A stretch of DNA of 64,000 nt from Nicoliella lavandulae (GCF_037546185.1 NZ_JAWMWH010000001.1:310001-374000); one strand, 5' to 3'. Shown: positions 53,196 to 62,653, counted from the stretch's first letter. Notes: generated by a model not told the origin, from the letters alone. Translations and numbers: made by a program.

Positions 53196-54585
53196 AATCC
53201 GTAATGTATTTATATACCTGTTGGCCAGCTTGCCGTCCAAAAATTACGGTTTCGGCAATTGAATTACCACCAATTCGGTTATCACCATGCAGACCACCAG
53301 CAACTTCCCCACCGGCAAATAATCCCGCAATTGGTTGGCCAGCATCAGTTAGCACCTGGGTTAGTTGATTGACCTTAATGCCCCCCATGGTGTAATGAAC
53401 TGCTGGGGCCACATGAATGGCAAAGTATGGACCTTGACTTAAATCACGATCCATCCCCGTTGAACGATGAAATTGCTCATCATCATGATTAGCGACCGCT
53501 TGATTCCAATGTTTAATCGTCTGGGTTAGCTCTGAAGCAGGTGCCCCAATGTTTTGGGCTAACTCATCAATAGTTGCACCATGAATCACGAGGCCAATGG
53601 AATCATAGAAATCAATCGCCTTTGCATGGTCGCGGACGCCCTGGTTAAAAACTAGGTATGCACTTGGATGTGCTAGTCGATTAATTGCATCAGTCACGTT
53701 CTTGCGCGTATCCAATTCGTTAACAAAGCGTTTACCATCAGCATCAACCAAAATAGCGCCTTCACCACGAACTGCTTCTCCAATTAAAAATGCATGGTCA
53801 TTATCTTGTTGCACCGTTGGATGGACTTGAATCTTATTCATATCCACTAATCCAGCCCCCACATCAGTGGCTAACTTTAAGCCATCCCCAGTTGCTCCAG
53901 GTTGATTAGTCGTTCGATAATGAACTAAATCCTGCCGATACTTACCAATGATTGCTTTACTAGCACCAAATCCTCCGGTAGCCAATACTACGGCCTTAGC
54001 ATGAATCTGATGAACGTTCCCATCACGATCTTGGGCATTAACGCCATCAATGCGGCCATTAGTAGTCAATAGTTGCTTAACATCAACTTGGTTAAACACC
54101 GGAATCCCCGCGGCTTCAATCAATTTCAAGAACGAAGTTACTAGATAGTTCCCGATTGGTGCCATGCTGCTTGGCCGATGGGTGCGCTTAGTGTGCATCC
54201 CTCCAGTAATCGTAACATCGTCTAATTCAATGCCATGATCAGACAACCAATCAACAGCTAATGCCGCATGGGTAGTGAAATAGCGTAACATCGCCTTATT
54301 GTTTTGTTTATCGCCACCAATGAACGTGTCATTATAAAAGGCTTCATAACTATCTACAATGTGGTGATGCAACTGGGTCTCCGTTTCTGCTGCGTTCATC
54401 CCGGACGAAGCCCGGTTGGAATTACCACCTAATCGATCCATTTTTTCTAAAATGACCGGCTTTAACCCTAATTCATGCGCCTGTAAAGCTGCTACTAAGC
54501 CGGTTGAACCAGCCCCTACGATTATCAAATCATATTGATCAGATAGTTGGTCAATCGATTGCGGCTGAAATGTGTTCTTATCCAT
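53194..54585 (-). CDS. Fumarate reductase-like flavoprotein (flavocytochrome c family)
   Basis: 463 residues. FAD motif IVGAGSTGLVAALQA near residue 23, ATGGFGAS near 200, the substrate/proton-relay region GEAVRGEGAILVDADGKRFVNE near 270 and HYTMGGIKV near 395, and GEVAGGLHGDNRIGGNS at the C-terminal FAD site. It has no heme domain. It would reduce fumarate (or a related 2-enoate) to succinate with an NADH- or FMN-linked donor, and with fumC gives a soluble electron sink. The AGGAGGG site precedes the ATG. Confidence 0.88.
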   Translation of the reverse strand: MDKNTFQPQSIDQLSDQYDLIIVGAGSTGLVAALQAHELGLKPVILEKMDRLGGNSNRASSGMNAAETETQLHHHIVDSYEAFYNDTFIGGDKQNNKAMLRYFTTHAALAVDWLSDHGIELDDVTITGGMHTKRTHRPSSMAPIGNYLVTSFLKLIEAAGIPVFNQVDVKQLLTTNGRIDGVNAQDRDGNVHQIHAKAVVLATGGFGASKAIIGKYRQDLVHYRTTNQPGATGDGLKLATDVGAGLVDMNKIQVHPTVQQDNDHAFLIGEAVRGEGAILVDADGKRFVNELDTRKNVTDAINRLAHPSAYLVFNQGVRDHAKAIDFYDSIGLVIHGATIDELAQNIGAPASELTQTIKHWNQAVANHDDEQFHRSTGMDRDLSQGPYFAIHVAPAVHYTMGGIKVNQLTQVLTDAGQPIAGLFAGGEVAGGLHGDNRIGGNSIAETVIFGRQAGQQVYKYITD

Positions 54586-54662
54586 AAATAAGCCCTCCTA
54601 ATTGTAATTATTACCTTCCATTTTACAATAGCTAGCCTTTAAATGCTGTTCAAGCGTATTAG

Positions 54663-54691
54663 TTTACATATGTAGACTACGATGATATATT
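54663..54691 (+). promoter_or_regulatory. copY promoter with cop box
   Basis: TTTACA (54663-54668), 17-base spacer, TATATT (54686-54691). The cop box TACATATGTA (54665-54674), a perfect TACAnnTGTA, overlaps the -35, so CopY binding would block polymerase. Confidence 0.82.
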
Positions 54692-54727
54692 AATCATTGT
54701 ACGAAATATATAAAAGGAAGTGATTCA

Positions 54728-55171
54728 ATGAGTGCACCTACGAGCATTACCAATTCCGAATGGTCCGTAATGCGCATTGTTTGGACACTAAAGCAATGTA
54801 CTAGCCATCAAATTATTGATGAACTAGCGCATCAAAATGATTGGAAACCGTCAACCGTCAAAACATTGATCACACGGTTGAAAAATAAAGATTATTTGAA
54901 CGTGGATAAACAAGGTAATGGCTATATTTATTCACCTAAGGTTAGTGAAAAAGATGCCATGAATGCCGTTTCCATTAATCTCTTTGATAACATGTGTGAA
55001 ATGAAAGTCGGTAATGAAATCGGCACCATCATTGATCACTTTGCGATTAGTAAAGATGATATTCAAATGCTAATGGATAAGTTAGCTGAAAAACAAAAAA
55101 CTGCCCCGGATAAAGTTAAATGCAATTGTCTAGACAATCAATATATGAAATGTGGAGATGATATGAAATGA
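54728..55171 (+). CDS. copY: CopY/TcrY-type copper-responsive repressor
   Basis: 147 residues. BlaI/CopY winged helix: ITNSEWSVMRIVWTLKQCTSHQII and STVKTLITRLKNKDYL. The C-terminal Cu/Zn-binding tail is CNCLDNQYMKC, a variant of the usual CxCx4CxC with the last Cys pair reduced to one Cys. It represses the copper ATPase operon until Cu(I) displaces zinc. It shares the bases ATGA with the next ORF. The cop box is in its own promoter, and a second cop-box locus lies at 63.5 kb. Confidence 0.92.
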   Translation: MSAPTSITNSEWSVMRIVWTLKQCTSHQIIDELAHQNDWKPSTVKTLITRLKNKDYLNVDKQGNGYIYSPKVSEKDAMNAVSINLFDNMCEMKVGNEIGTIIDHFAISKDDIQMLMDKLAEKQKTAPDKVKCNCLDNQYMKCGDDMK

Positions 55172-57391
55172 AAGACGATGATATGAAGGGCATGAAAATG
55201 AACAAAGACGATATGAAAAACATGAACGGTAATGATCACGATATGAAAAACATGCATCACGATCAAAACAACATGAACCACGATGACCATAACATGAAAG
55301 ATATGAATATGGATCATGATCATAACAATATGCAAGGCATGGACATGAGTCATGGAAATGGTAATGGCGGGCCATGATATGGGCAATATGAACATGAGTG
55401 GTGGCGGCATGATGATGATGCATGGTGGTCACATGATGAACATGGGGAATCTAAAACTAAAGTTCTGGGTCTCATTTATCCTCATGATTCCCATTTTGAT
55501 CATGTCCCCAATGATGGGCATGCGCTTACCATTCCAATTCTTCTTTAAGGGTTCGGACTGGGTCGTAGCCATTTTAGGTAGCATCCTCTTCTTTTATGGT
55601 GGTAAACCATTCTTTAGTGGTGCTAAGTGTGAATTGCAATCTAAGAAACCAGCCATGATGTCTTTAATTTCCATGGGGATTTCAGTAGCATACGTTTACA
55701 GTATCTACTCAGTAATTCACAATAACCTGACGCACAGCAGTGCGACCGTCAGCAATTTCTTCTGGGAACTATCAACGTTAATCGTCATCATGTTATTAGG
55801 GCACTGGATTGAAATGAATACGATCATGAATGCTGGTTCTGCAGTTGATAAGTTATCAAACCTTCTACCAAATACGGCCAACGTTAAACAAGCTGATGGC
55901 AGTTTCAAAGCTGTCCAACTAAATACATTAAAAAATGACGATATCGTATTAGTTAAAGCCGGTGAAAAGATTCCAGCTGATGGGATTATCGTTGATGGTA
56001 GTAGTAAGGTCAACGAATCATTAGTAACTGGTGAATCCAGAAGCGTTACTAAAAACGTTAATGATAAGGTTATTGGTGGTTCCAATAACGATGATGGAAC
56101 CATCCAATTCAAGGTAACTGGAACCGGTGATTCTGGTTACCTATCCAAGGTTAAGGACCTAGTTACCAATGCTCAAAATAGTAAATCTAAGAACCAAAAC
56201 ATTGCCGATAGGGTCTCAGGATACCTATTTTACGCTTCCCTTAGTATCGCCATCGTAGCTTGGATCGTTTGGAGCTTCATTAATGGAGTTTCATTTGCAA
56301 CGACAACGGCGGTGACCGTATTGATCATTGCATGTCCCCATGCTTTAGGACTCGCAATCCCATTGGTTACTTCACGGACGACTTCATTGGCAGCTACGAA
56401 TGGATTATTGATTAGAAATCGGGATGCCCTAGAAGGTACTAAACATTTAAAATATGCATTAATGGATAAGACTGGGACGTTAACCCAGGGACAATTCAAA
56501 GTCAACTTAGTTAAGAGCCTTGACAGTTCCCTTTCCGATGATGATGCATTGCAATTAATTGCCAGTGCCGAACAAACTTCTAGTCATCCACTAGCAACCG
56601 GAATTTTAGCTGCTGCTGATCAGAAATCAATTAAGCTCCTTCAATCAGATAACGTTCAACAAATTACTGGATCCGGATTACAAGCTGAAATTAACAATAA
56701 GAATTACCTAGTTGTTTCCAGCAGTTATCTAAAGGAACACCACATTGCATTTGATCAAAAGCAATTTGACGACGTCGCTGCACAAGGTAACACCGTTAGT
56801 TATCTAGTTGCTGATAATAAGGCGCTTGCCATCGTTGCTGAAGGTGATCAAATTAAGCCTAATTCAGATAAAATGGTGAAGTATTTATTATCACAACACA
56901 TTCAACCAGTAATGCTAACCGGTGATAATGAAAAGACCGCCCAAAAGGTAGCTAACACATTAGGAATCACTAAGTTCGAAGCTAACTTAAAGCCTGAAGA
57001 TAAGCAAAAATTAGTTACCAAGTACCAACAAGATGGTAATGTAATCTTCATTGGTGATGGAGTTAACGATGCACCTAGTTTAGCTAAGGCCAACTTAGGA
57101 ATTGCGATCGGTTCTGGAACTGACGTTGCCATCGACTCAGCCGATGTCGTATTAGTTAATAGTGACCCTCTTGATGTCATCGCCCTCTTGAAGTTAGCCA
57201 AGGCCTCTGAAGCTAAGACCATCGAAAACCTATGGTGGGGAGCTGGTTACAATATTGTAGCCCTTCCATTAGCAGCCGGGGTACTAGCATTTGCGGGCAT
57301 TATCTTAAGCCCAATGGTCGGGGCAATCTTAATGTCATGTAGTACAGTCATCGTTGCAATTAATGCAATGACGCTTCATATTGAAAAATGA
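55168..57391 (+). pseudogene. copB: Copper-exporting P1B-type ATPase CopB, split by a frameshift
   Basis: Two overlapping frames: 55168-55377 codes a 69-residue Met/His/Asp-rich segment (MKDDDMKGMKM, NMHHDQNNMNHDD) and 55352-57391 codes the ATPase. Removing one G from GGCGGGCC (GGG at 55369-55371) fuses them into about 740 residues, with the Met/His-rich N-terminus running on without a break. The ATPase part has eight helices, TGES, the CopB-class ion motif CPHALG, DKTGTLTQG, SSHPLA and GDGVNDAPSL. The downstream frame has no ribosome site of its own. It is therefore a disrupted gene, a sequencing error, or a +1 programmed frameshift at a stop codon (GGG CCA TGA). If internal initiation occurs, the core pump could still be made. 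Confidence 0.85.
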
Positions 57392-57472
57392 GACGCTTAA
57401 ACTTGATTTTTATCATATTTTATTTATCATAGTAGTTGATAAGCGGATATTGGATATATCAAGATTGTAAAT

Positions 57473-57512
57473 AAAGTAGTGGATGATTTTAATTATCATC
57501 CACTACTTTTTG
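57473..57512 (+). terminator. Terminator of the copY-copB operon
   Basis: AAAGTAGTGGATGAT / ATCATCCACTACTTT, a 15-pair stem followed by T. The 205-base gap between copB and the CAP gene holds nothing else evident. Confidence 0.92.
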
Positions 57513-57595
57513 ATTACCATGATATTGAATAAATTTTTGTTGATGCTTTTTTTAAGGTATACTTATGATAAAAACAATGAAGGAGTCTTTTACAA

Positions 57596-58636
57596 ATGAA
57601 AGTTAAACAATTAGTGATTGCTGGAATTGCCGCGCTATCTTTTACTGGCGCCTATCAATTATTAGCTAACGCCAAAACTACTACATACACCGCCAAGGTC
57701 AGTCGCAGTACTTTATACCGTAAGCTACCCACTACTAAGAATGTTAAAACTAAAAAGGATTACAAACTAAGTGGTGATTATACTGCTAAGTCAGTAAAGA
57801 CAGCCCATGGCGTCCGCTACGCCTTTCTAGTTAAGGGCAGTCAAACCATTGGCTGGTTTAAGCTTAGTGATTTAAAAACGACAACCACTAAAGATAAACA
57901 AAAGAAGGCTGATAATAAGCAAACCACTAGTGCTGCCCAAGATGACAGTGATACCACTAGTAGCAACAGTACTACGACCACTACTAATACTAATGCCAAT
58001 AGTCAATCCAGCAATACTAGCACTCCTGCCACGACTAGTTCAACGACAACCAGTACGACTCCTACCATTTCAACATCAATTCCTAATATGGACTATTCCT
58101 ATTCAGCATCTAATAATCCTTCCAGTGATGTCACTAACTTAATGAACCAAACCGGTGTAAACTGGAATAGCATCAACGTTCAATCTGCAGCTGCCCAAGC
58201 CACATTCAATGCGATTAATCGGGCCCGGGCTGGTGCTGGAGTAGCACCTCTAACCATCAATGATGAATTAACTAAGATTGCTCAAACCCGTGTTAAACAA
58301 GTGGTTACCAATTTTACCCACTATGATTCTAATAACTACATGATTGCAATGGATGATGCCAATCAATTAAACCTAAACATCACTCAATGGGCTTCCCAAA
58401 TCAGCGAAAACCTAGGTGAAAGTTATTATCTTGATAATGACACGCCAACTACTGCCGCAGAACGAATTGTTAATCAATTCCAAGCTGAAGGTCCCGATAA
58501 CGGTGACGGTAAAGAACACGGCCACTATGTAGAGGATATGGATCCTACCAATACCCAAGTTGGAATCAGCTTCTATCATGGTAATAATAATGATACCTTT
58601 GTTGCAATTATCTTTGCTGCTTATAAAAATAATTAA
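57596..58636 (+). CDS. Secreted CAP-domain protein (second paralogue)
   Basis: 346 residues. Signal peptide (KQLVIAGIAALSFTGAYQLL, cut near ANAK), an SH3-like surface segment (about residues 30-100, KLSGDYTAKSVKTAHG, IGWFKLSDLK), a Thr/Ser/Asn linker, and a C-terminal CAP domain with FNAINRARAGAGVAPL, HYDSNNYM, ENLGESY and HGHYVEDMDP. It differs from the paralogue at 15706 by lacking the KVSKK segment and the extra C-terminal module. AAGGAG precedes the ATG. Confidence 0.85.
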   Translation: MKVKQLVIAGIAALSFTGAYQLLANAKTTTYTAKVSRSTLYRKLPTTKNVKTKKDYKLSGDYTAKSVKTAHGVRYAFLVKGSQTIGWFKLSDLKTTTTKDKQKKADNKQTTSAAQDDSDTTSSNSTTTTTNTNANSQSSNTSTPATTSSTTTSTTPTISTSIPNMDYSYSASNNPSSDVTNLMNQTGVNWNSINVQSAAAQATFNAINRARAGAGVAPLTINDELTKIAQTRVKQVVTNFTHYDSNNYMIAMDDANQLNLNITQWASQISENLGESYYLDNDTPTTAAERIVNQFQAEGPDNGDGKEHGHYVEDMDPTNTQVGISFYHGNNNDTFVAIIFAAYKNN

Positions 58637-58643
58637 CCCATTC

Positions 58644-58680
58644 AAAAACAGATTAACTAACCTTGTTAATCTGTTTTTTT
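58644..58680 (+). terminator. Terminator after the CAP gene
   Basis: AACAGATTAAC / GTTAATCTGTT stem plus TTTTT. Confidence 0.88.
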
Positions 58681-58759
58681 AGTTTTCAATGAGATAATTA
58701 AAAGAGCAGCATCACAATAATCATCAATATCCCCGTTAATAAAAATTAAAAAATGGGTG

Positions 58760-58787
58760 TTGACATTAAATTAAATTAGTTTATAAT
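58760..58787 (+). promoter_or_regulatory. Promoter of the leader peptide, epimerase and permease
   Basis: TTGACA (58760-58765), 16-base spacer, TATAAT (58782-58787). It is the only promoter visible for the operon. Confidence 0.85.
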
Positions 58788-58836
58788 TAGAAAACAATTA
58801 GAGTTACCTATCACATATTTCAGGAGGATTATCGAC

Positions 58837-58944
58837 ATGCTAAAACCTATTAACTTCAACGCGAATATTAATAACATCTTATTATCTAACGTTGCGTTAT
58901 TAATTAACTTAAATCACAATGTGGATAATCAGATGGCGTTTTAG
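58837..58944 (+). CDS. Asn/Leu/Ile-rich leader peptide (35 residues)
   Basis: An ATG with AGGAGG 9 bases upstream opens a 35-codon ORF starting MLKPINFNANINNILLS and ending DNQMAF. Ten residues are Asn, six Leu and four Ile. It starts with the same Met-Leu-Lys as the tRNA-array leader and, like it, is followed by alternative hairpins and a terminator. Codons 29-32 (GTGGATAATCAG) can pair with the segment after the stop codon, so ribosome position would set the fold. It resembles no protein family. Whether Asn, Leu/Ile or all of them are sensed is not decided by sequence. Confidence 0.75.
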   Translation: MLKPINFNANINNILLSNVALLINLNHNVDNQMAF

Positions 58945-59043
58945 TTGTCGAATAATCTCTGTCCACGTTCAAAAACTGAATGAGTGGACCATTTAAAACA
59001 TAGCTTTACCATGGTCCTATGGGTATTCCATTAGGACCTTTTT
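58921..59043 (+). promoter_or_regulatory. Five-segment transcription attenuator of the epimerase operon
   Basis: A GTGGA(TAAT)CAG (58921-58932, inside the leader) pairs with B CTGTCCAC (58959-58966). B GTCCAC pairs with C GTGGAC (58984-58989), with TTCA/TGAA inside. C GGACCAT (58986-58992) pairs with D ATGGTCC (59011-59017). D pairs with E TAGGACC (59032-59038), the terminator. As in the his and phe operons, a ribosome that finishes the leader hides A and allows B:C and D:E. Stalling frees A, giving A:B, C:D and readthrough. Confidence 0.75.
59013..59043 (+). terminator. Intrinsic terminator between leader and epimerase gene
   Basis: GGTCCTA-TGG / CCA-TAGGACC stem followed by TTTTT, ending 28 bases before the start codon. 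Confidence 0.9.
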
Positions 59044-59070
59044 ATTTATCATTTTAGAGGAGTGATCAAT

Positions 59071-60414
59071 GTGCCAGATTCAAATCAACAGCTACACGAG
59101 CAAGAACAAACATACTATGCGAAGGCATCTCGAATTAAGTATTTCGACATTGTCATCAAGTCTGGAAAGGGAGCCATTTTAACCGATGCAGATGGAAATC
59201 AGTATATCGACTTACTATCTAGTGCCTCGGCAACTAACACTGGTCATTCCCATCCTAAGGTTGTAAAGGCCATCCAAGATCAAGCAAGTAAGCTAATTCA
59301 ATACACCCCTGCTTACTTTGCAAACGAACCAGAAGTAAAGTTAGCTAAGCAACTCGCTGAACTAGCCCCAATCGATGGCCCCGTTAAGGTTGCATGGGGT
59401 AATTCAGGATCAGATGCTAACGATGGAATTATTAAGTTTGCCAGAGCGTATACCGGTCGCCAATACATAGTTAGCTTTACCGGTGCTTACCATGGCTCAA
59501 CATATGGATCAATTTCCACATCTGGCGTTAGTCTTAATATGACTCGCAAAATTGGGCCATTATTACCAGGCGTGGTCAAAGTTCCATTCCCAAGTCCATG
59601 GTATCGACATCCTGATGAAAGCGAAGACGAATTTATTGATCGGATGTTCGAAGCGTTTAAATTACCATTTGAAACCTACCTCCCTGCTGATGAAACTGCA
59701 TTGATCGAAATCGAAGCTATTCAAGGTGATGGTGGATTTGCTAAGGCCCCTGCTCGTTATCTCCAACAAGTCTACGAATTCGCCCATGAACATGGCATTT
59801 TGTTCGCAGTGGATGAAGTTAACCAAGGAATGGGCCGGACTGGAAAAATGTGGTCAATTCAACACTTCCCAGATGTACATCCCGACTTAATTGCCGTAGG
59901 TAAATCCATTGCATCCGGATTACCATTAAGTGCCGTAATTGGACGTAAGGAAGTCATTGATGCCCTTAGTTCTCCTGGTAACGTATACACTACTGCTGGG
60001 AATCCTGTAACAACTGCTGCCGCCATTGCGACACTAGAAGTTATCAAGGATGAAAAACTAGTCGAACGGAGTCGTGACTTAGGCCAATATGCTGAAAAGT
60101 TCTTTAATCAATTGGCAGCCAAATTCGACTTCATTGGTGACGTTCGATTATACGGCTTAAACGGTGGAATTGATATCGTTGATCCAAATACTGGTAAGGG
60201 CGATAACGAATCTGCTACTAAGTTAATCTATCGCATCTTCGAACTAGGCGCCTTGATGATTACGGTCCGTGGTAACATTTTAAGATTTCAACCACCATTA
60301 GTGATCAAAAAAGAAGACTTAGATCGTGGATTATCTATTATCGAACAAGCCATGCAAGAGTTGAAAGATGGTACAATAAAGAGTCCGTCTGATCTCAATG
60401 AGATTGGTTGGTAA
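59071..60414 (+). CDS. PLP-dependent class III aminotransferase-fold enzyme, isoleucine 2-epimerase-like
   Basis: 447 residues. It has the class III aminotransferase layout: GNQYIDLLSSASATNTGHSHP, GNSGSDANDGIIKFARAYTGRQ, GAYHGSTYGS, the Asp of FAVDEVNQG and the PLP lysine in IAVGKSIASG, then TTAGNPVT. Along its length it follows the lactobacillar isoleucine 2-epimerases (racemases of non-polar amino acids), including the C-terminal GNILRFQPPLVI and NEIGW. Substrate assignment is by family resemblance. GTG at 59071 is chosen because GAGGAG lies 8 bases before it; an upstream GTG is inside that site. The permease gene follows. Confidence 0.85.
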   Translation: MPDSNQQLHEQEQTYYAKASRIKYFDIVIKSGKGAILTDADGNQYIDLLSSASATNTGHSHPKVVKAIQDQASKLIQYTPAYFANEPEVKLAKQLAELAPIDGPVKVAWGNSGSDANDGIIKFARAYTGRQYIVSFTGAYHGSTYGSISTSGVSLNMTRKIGPLLPGVVKVPFPSPWYRHPDESEDEFIDRMFEAFKLPFETYLPADETALIEIEAIQGDGGFAKAPARYLQQVYEFAHEHGILFAVDEVNQGMGRTGKMWSIQHFPDVHPDLIAVGKSIASGLPLSAVIGRKEVIDALSSPGNVYTTAGNPVTTAAAIATLEVIKDEKLVERSRDLGQYAEKFFNQLAAKFDFIGDVRLYGLNGGIDIVDPNTGKGDNESATKLIYRIFELGALMITVRGNILRFQPPLVIKKEDLDRGLSIIEQAMQELKDGTIKSPSDLNEIGW

Positions 60415-60435
60415 ACATTAAAGGAGTTTTTGCTT

Positions 60436-61899
60436 ATGTCAATTTGGAAAAGAATGAATGAAAAAGTCGATTTTCATTTCTATGCTCAGAAGGATAAGTC
60501 ACTTGAAAAGACCCTAACGGTTAAGGATTTCTTAGCCCTTGGGTTAGGGACGATTCTTTCTACCTCAATTTTCACCCTTCCCGGAATTGTGGCCGCTAAC
60601 TATACCGGTCCTTCCGTTGTAATTTCATTTATCGTTGCTGCAATCGTGGCTGGGTTAGTTGCTATGAACTATGCTGAAATGGCTTCTTCCCTCCCATTTG
60701 CCGGTTCTGCTTATTCTTGGATCAGCGTGGTCTTCGGTAAGTTCTGGGGCTGGATCGTCGGTTGGGCGTTGCTCGCCGAATACTTAATTGCGGTGGCCTT
60801 CGTTGCCGCTGGACTGTCATCAAACGTGCAAGGGTTAATTTCACCGTTCGGGCTTAAATTACCGAACTCACTAGCCTTTCCACTTGGAACTAATGGTGGA
60901 GTCGTTGATATCATTGCCGTAATCATCGTGGCAATCGTTACGTTTATTCTCTTCTTAGGGGATGACAAGAGTTCTAAGGTTGCGAACCTATTGGTTGCAT
61001 TAAAGCTGATTGCCATCATCGTCTTCATCGTAGTTGGAGCAACTGCAATTAAAGCTCAAAACTACGTACCATTTATTCCTAAGCCGCACCTTAATGCTAA
61101 TGGAACTACCTTTGGTGGTTGGGGCGGTATCTATGCCGGGGTTTCCACCATCTTCCTTTCCTACATTGGTTTTGATTCCATTGCTTCTAACTCTGCTGAA
61201 GCTAAGAATCCACAAAAGACCATGCCACGAGGAATTATCGGTTCCCTAATTATTGGAACTATCTTCTTCATCTTGGTATCACTAGTGCTTGTTGGAATGT
61301 TCAAGTACACTAACTACGCTAACAACGCTGAACCAGTTGGTTGGGCATTGAGACAACAAGGCCACGTGATTACCGCTACGGTGGTTCAAGCCATTGCCGT
61401 GCTAGGGATGTTCACTGCATTGATTGCAATGATGATGGCTGGTTCCCGTTTGATTTACTCATTTGGTCGTGACAAGATGCTACCAAAACAAGTTGGTAAA
61501 CTAAACAAGAACCACCTTCCAAGTGTTGCCCTTTGGATCATTACCATCGTTGGAATTGTAATGGGTGGAATCTTCCCATTCACATTCTTGGCTCAACTAA
61601 TTTCTTCCGGGACGCTAATTGCATTTATGTTCGTATCCCTTGCAATGTACCCACTTAGAAAACGAGAAGGTAAGGATCTTCCAATGGCGCCATTTAGAGC
61701 TCCATTCTACCCAGTTTTTCCAGCACTTGGATTCCTTGGTTCCCTCGCTATCTTCTGGGGACTTGATATCGAAGCCAAAACTTACTCTGTAGTTTGGTTC
61801 ATCATCGGGGTTATCATCTACTTCGTTTATGGAATTAAGCACTCACATGCCCCAATTCCTGATGAAAAAGATGCTGAAACTGAACAAGAAGTTAAATAG
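60436..61899 (+). CDS. APC-superfamily amino acid permease
   Basis: 487 residues, twelve or so membrane helices. The helix 1 motif LGLGTILSTSIFTLPG, the FAGSAYSWIS of helix 3 and the GFDSIASNSAEAKNPQKTMPRGI loop are typical of the cationic/broad amino acid transporter branch (YfnA-like). It lies 21 bases after the epimerase gene and shares its attenuator, so it likely imports or exports that enzyme's amino acid. The ATG at 60436 follows AAGGAG; an upstream TTG is less well spaced. Confidence 0.9.
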   Translation: MSIWKRMNEKVDFHFYAQKDKSLEKTLTVKDFLALGLGTILSTSIFTLPGIVAANYTGPSVVISFIVAAIVAGLVAMNYAEMASSLPFAGSAYSWISVVFGKFWGWIVGWALLAEYLIAVAFVAAGLSSNVQGLISPFGLKLPNSLAFPLGTNGGVVDIIAVIIVAIVTFILFLGDDKSSKVANLLVALKLIAIIVFIVVGATAIKAQNYVPFIPKPHLNANGTTFGGWGGIYAGVSTIFLSYIGFDSIASNSAEAKNPQKTMPRGIIGSLIIGTIFFILVSLVLVGMFKYTNYANNAEPVGWALRQQGHVITATVVQAIAVLGMFTALIAMMMAGSRLIYSFGRDKMLPKQVGKLNKNHLPSVALWIITIVGIVMGGIFPFTFLAQLISSGTLIAFMFVSLAMYPLRKREGKDLPMAPFRAPFYPVFPALGFLGSLAIFWGLDIEAKTYSVVWFIIGVIIYFVYGIKHSHAPIPDEKDAETEQEVK

Positions 61900-61910
61900 T
61901 TTTCAAATTA

Positions 61911-61943
61911 AATCAGCTTAGCAATATTGCTAAGCTGATTTTT
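61911..61943 (+). terminator. Terminator of the epimerase-permease operon
   Basis: AATCAGCTTAGCAA / TTGCTAAGCTGATT stem plus TTTT. Confidence 0.92.
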
Positions 61944-62029
61944 TAGTTGTAAGCCTAAATCTTTGTATTTATAAATTAAAATCGATATGATAGATTTAAA
62001 TTAGTTATACACAGAAAGGTTTGTGAATT

Positions 62030-62602
62030 ATGGATATTACAATCTTTGGTAAGGGTAACATGGGAACTGCAATTGGTAAGAATTTTGAAGCAGCTGGCAA
62101 TCAAGTTGCTTACTACACTTCAAAGGATCACGTTGATTCATTCGGTGACCTCGTAATTTTAGCCGTTCCATATCCAGCTTTAGCAAGCATTGCTGATGAA
62201 TATGGTGACTCATTAAAGGGTAAGGTCGTTGTTGATATTACCAACCCATTAGATTTCAATACATTTGATAGTTTAGTCGTTCCAGCCGATAGCTCTGCTG
62301 CTCAAGAACTACAAGCTAAATTACCAGATAGTAAGGTCTTAAAAGCATTCAATACTAACTTTGCGGCTACGTTAGAAAGTGGCAGCGTTGATGGCGTTAC
62401 TAAGACAACCGTTATGGTTGCTGGTGACGATGATGATGCTAAGCAATCATTCAAATCCGCTTTAGCTGACAGCCAATTAGCAGTAATTGATGCTGGAAAG
62501 TTAAAACGTGCGCGTGAATTAGAAGCCTTTGGTTTCTTACAAATGACAACCGCCGCTAGCAAGCAAATCAACTGGACCGGTGGATTTGGTGTTATTAAAT
62601 AA
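62030..62602 (+). CDS. NADP-binding F420-reductase-like protein
   Basis: 190 residues: a single Rossmann domain, ITIFGKGNMGTAIGKNFEAAG, with VILAVPYPAL, VVDITNPLDF and KAFNTNFAATL. It belongs to the NADPH-dependent F420 reductase-like family, which in organisms without F420 acts on unknown substrates. No coenzyme F420 genes are seen. Single-gene unit. Confidence 0.85.
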   Translation: MDITIFGKGNMGTAIGKNFEAAGNQVAYYTSKDHVDSFGDLVILAVPYPALASIADEYGDSLKGKVVVDITNPLDFNTFDSLVVPADSSAAQELQAKLPDSKVLKAFNTNFAATLESGSVDGVTKTTVMVAGDDDDAKQSFKSALADSQLAVIDAGKLKRARELEAFGFLQMTTAASKQINWTGGFGVIK

Positions 62603-62615
62603 ATCAATCAATTAT

Positions 62616-62652
62616 AAAAGACTAGTTACCGTTCATGGTAGCTAGCCTTTTT
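62616..62652. terminator. Convergent terminator
   Basis: AAAGACTAGTTACC / GGTAGCTAGCCTTT stem with T tail. Confidence 0.82.
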
Positions 62653-62653
62653 A

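Noticed and set aside
58945..59045. T-box riboswitch ahead of the epimerase operon.
   Set aside because: No T-box core (AGGGTGGNACCGCG-like) sequence is present; the translated leader and A-E pairings explain the region better.
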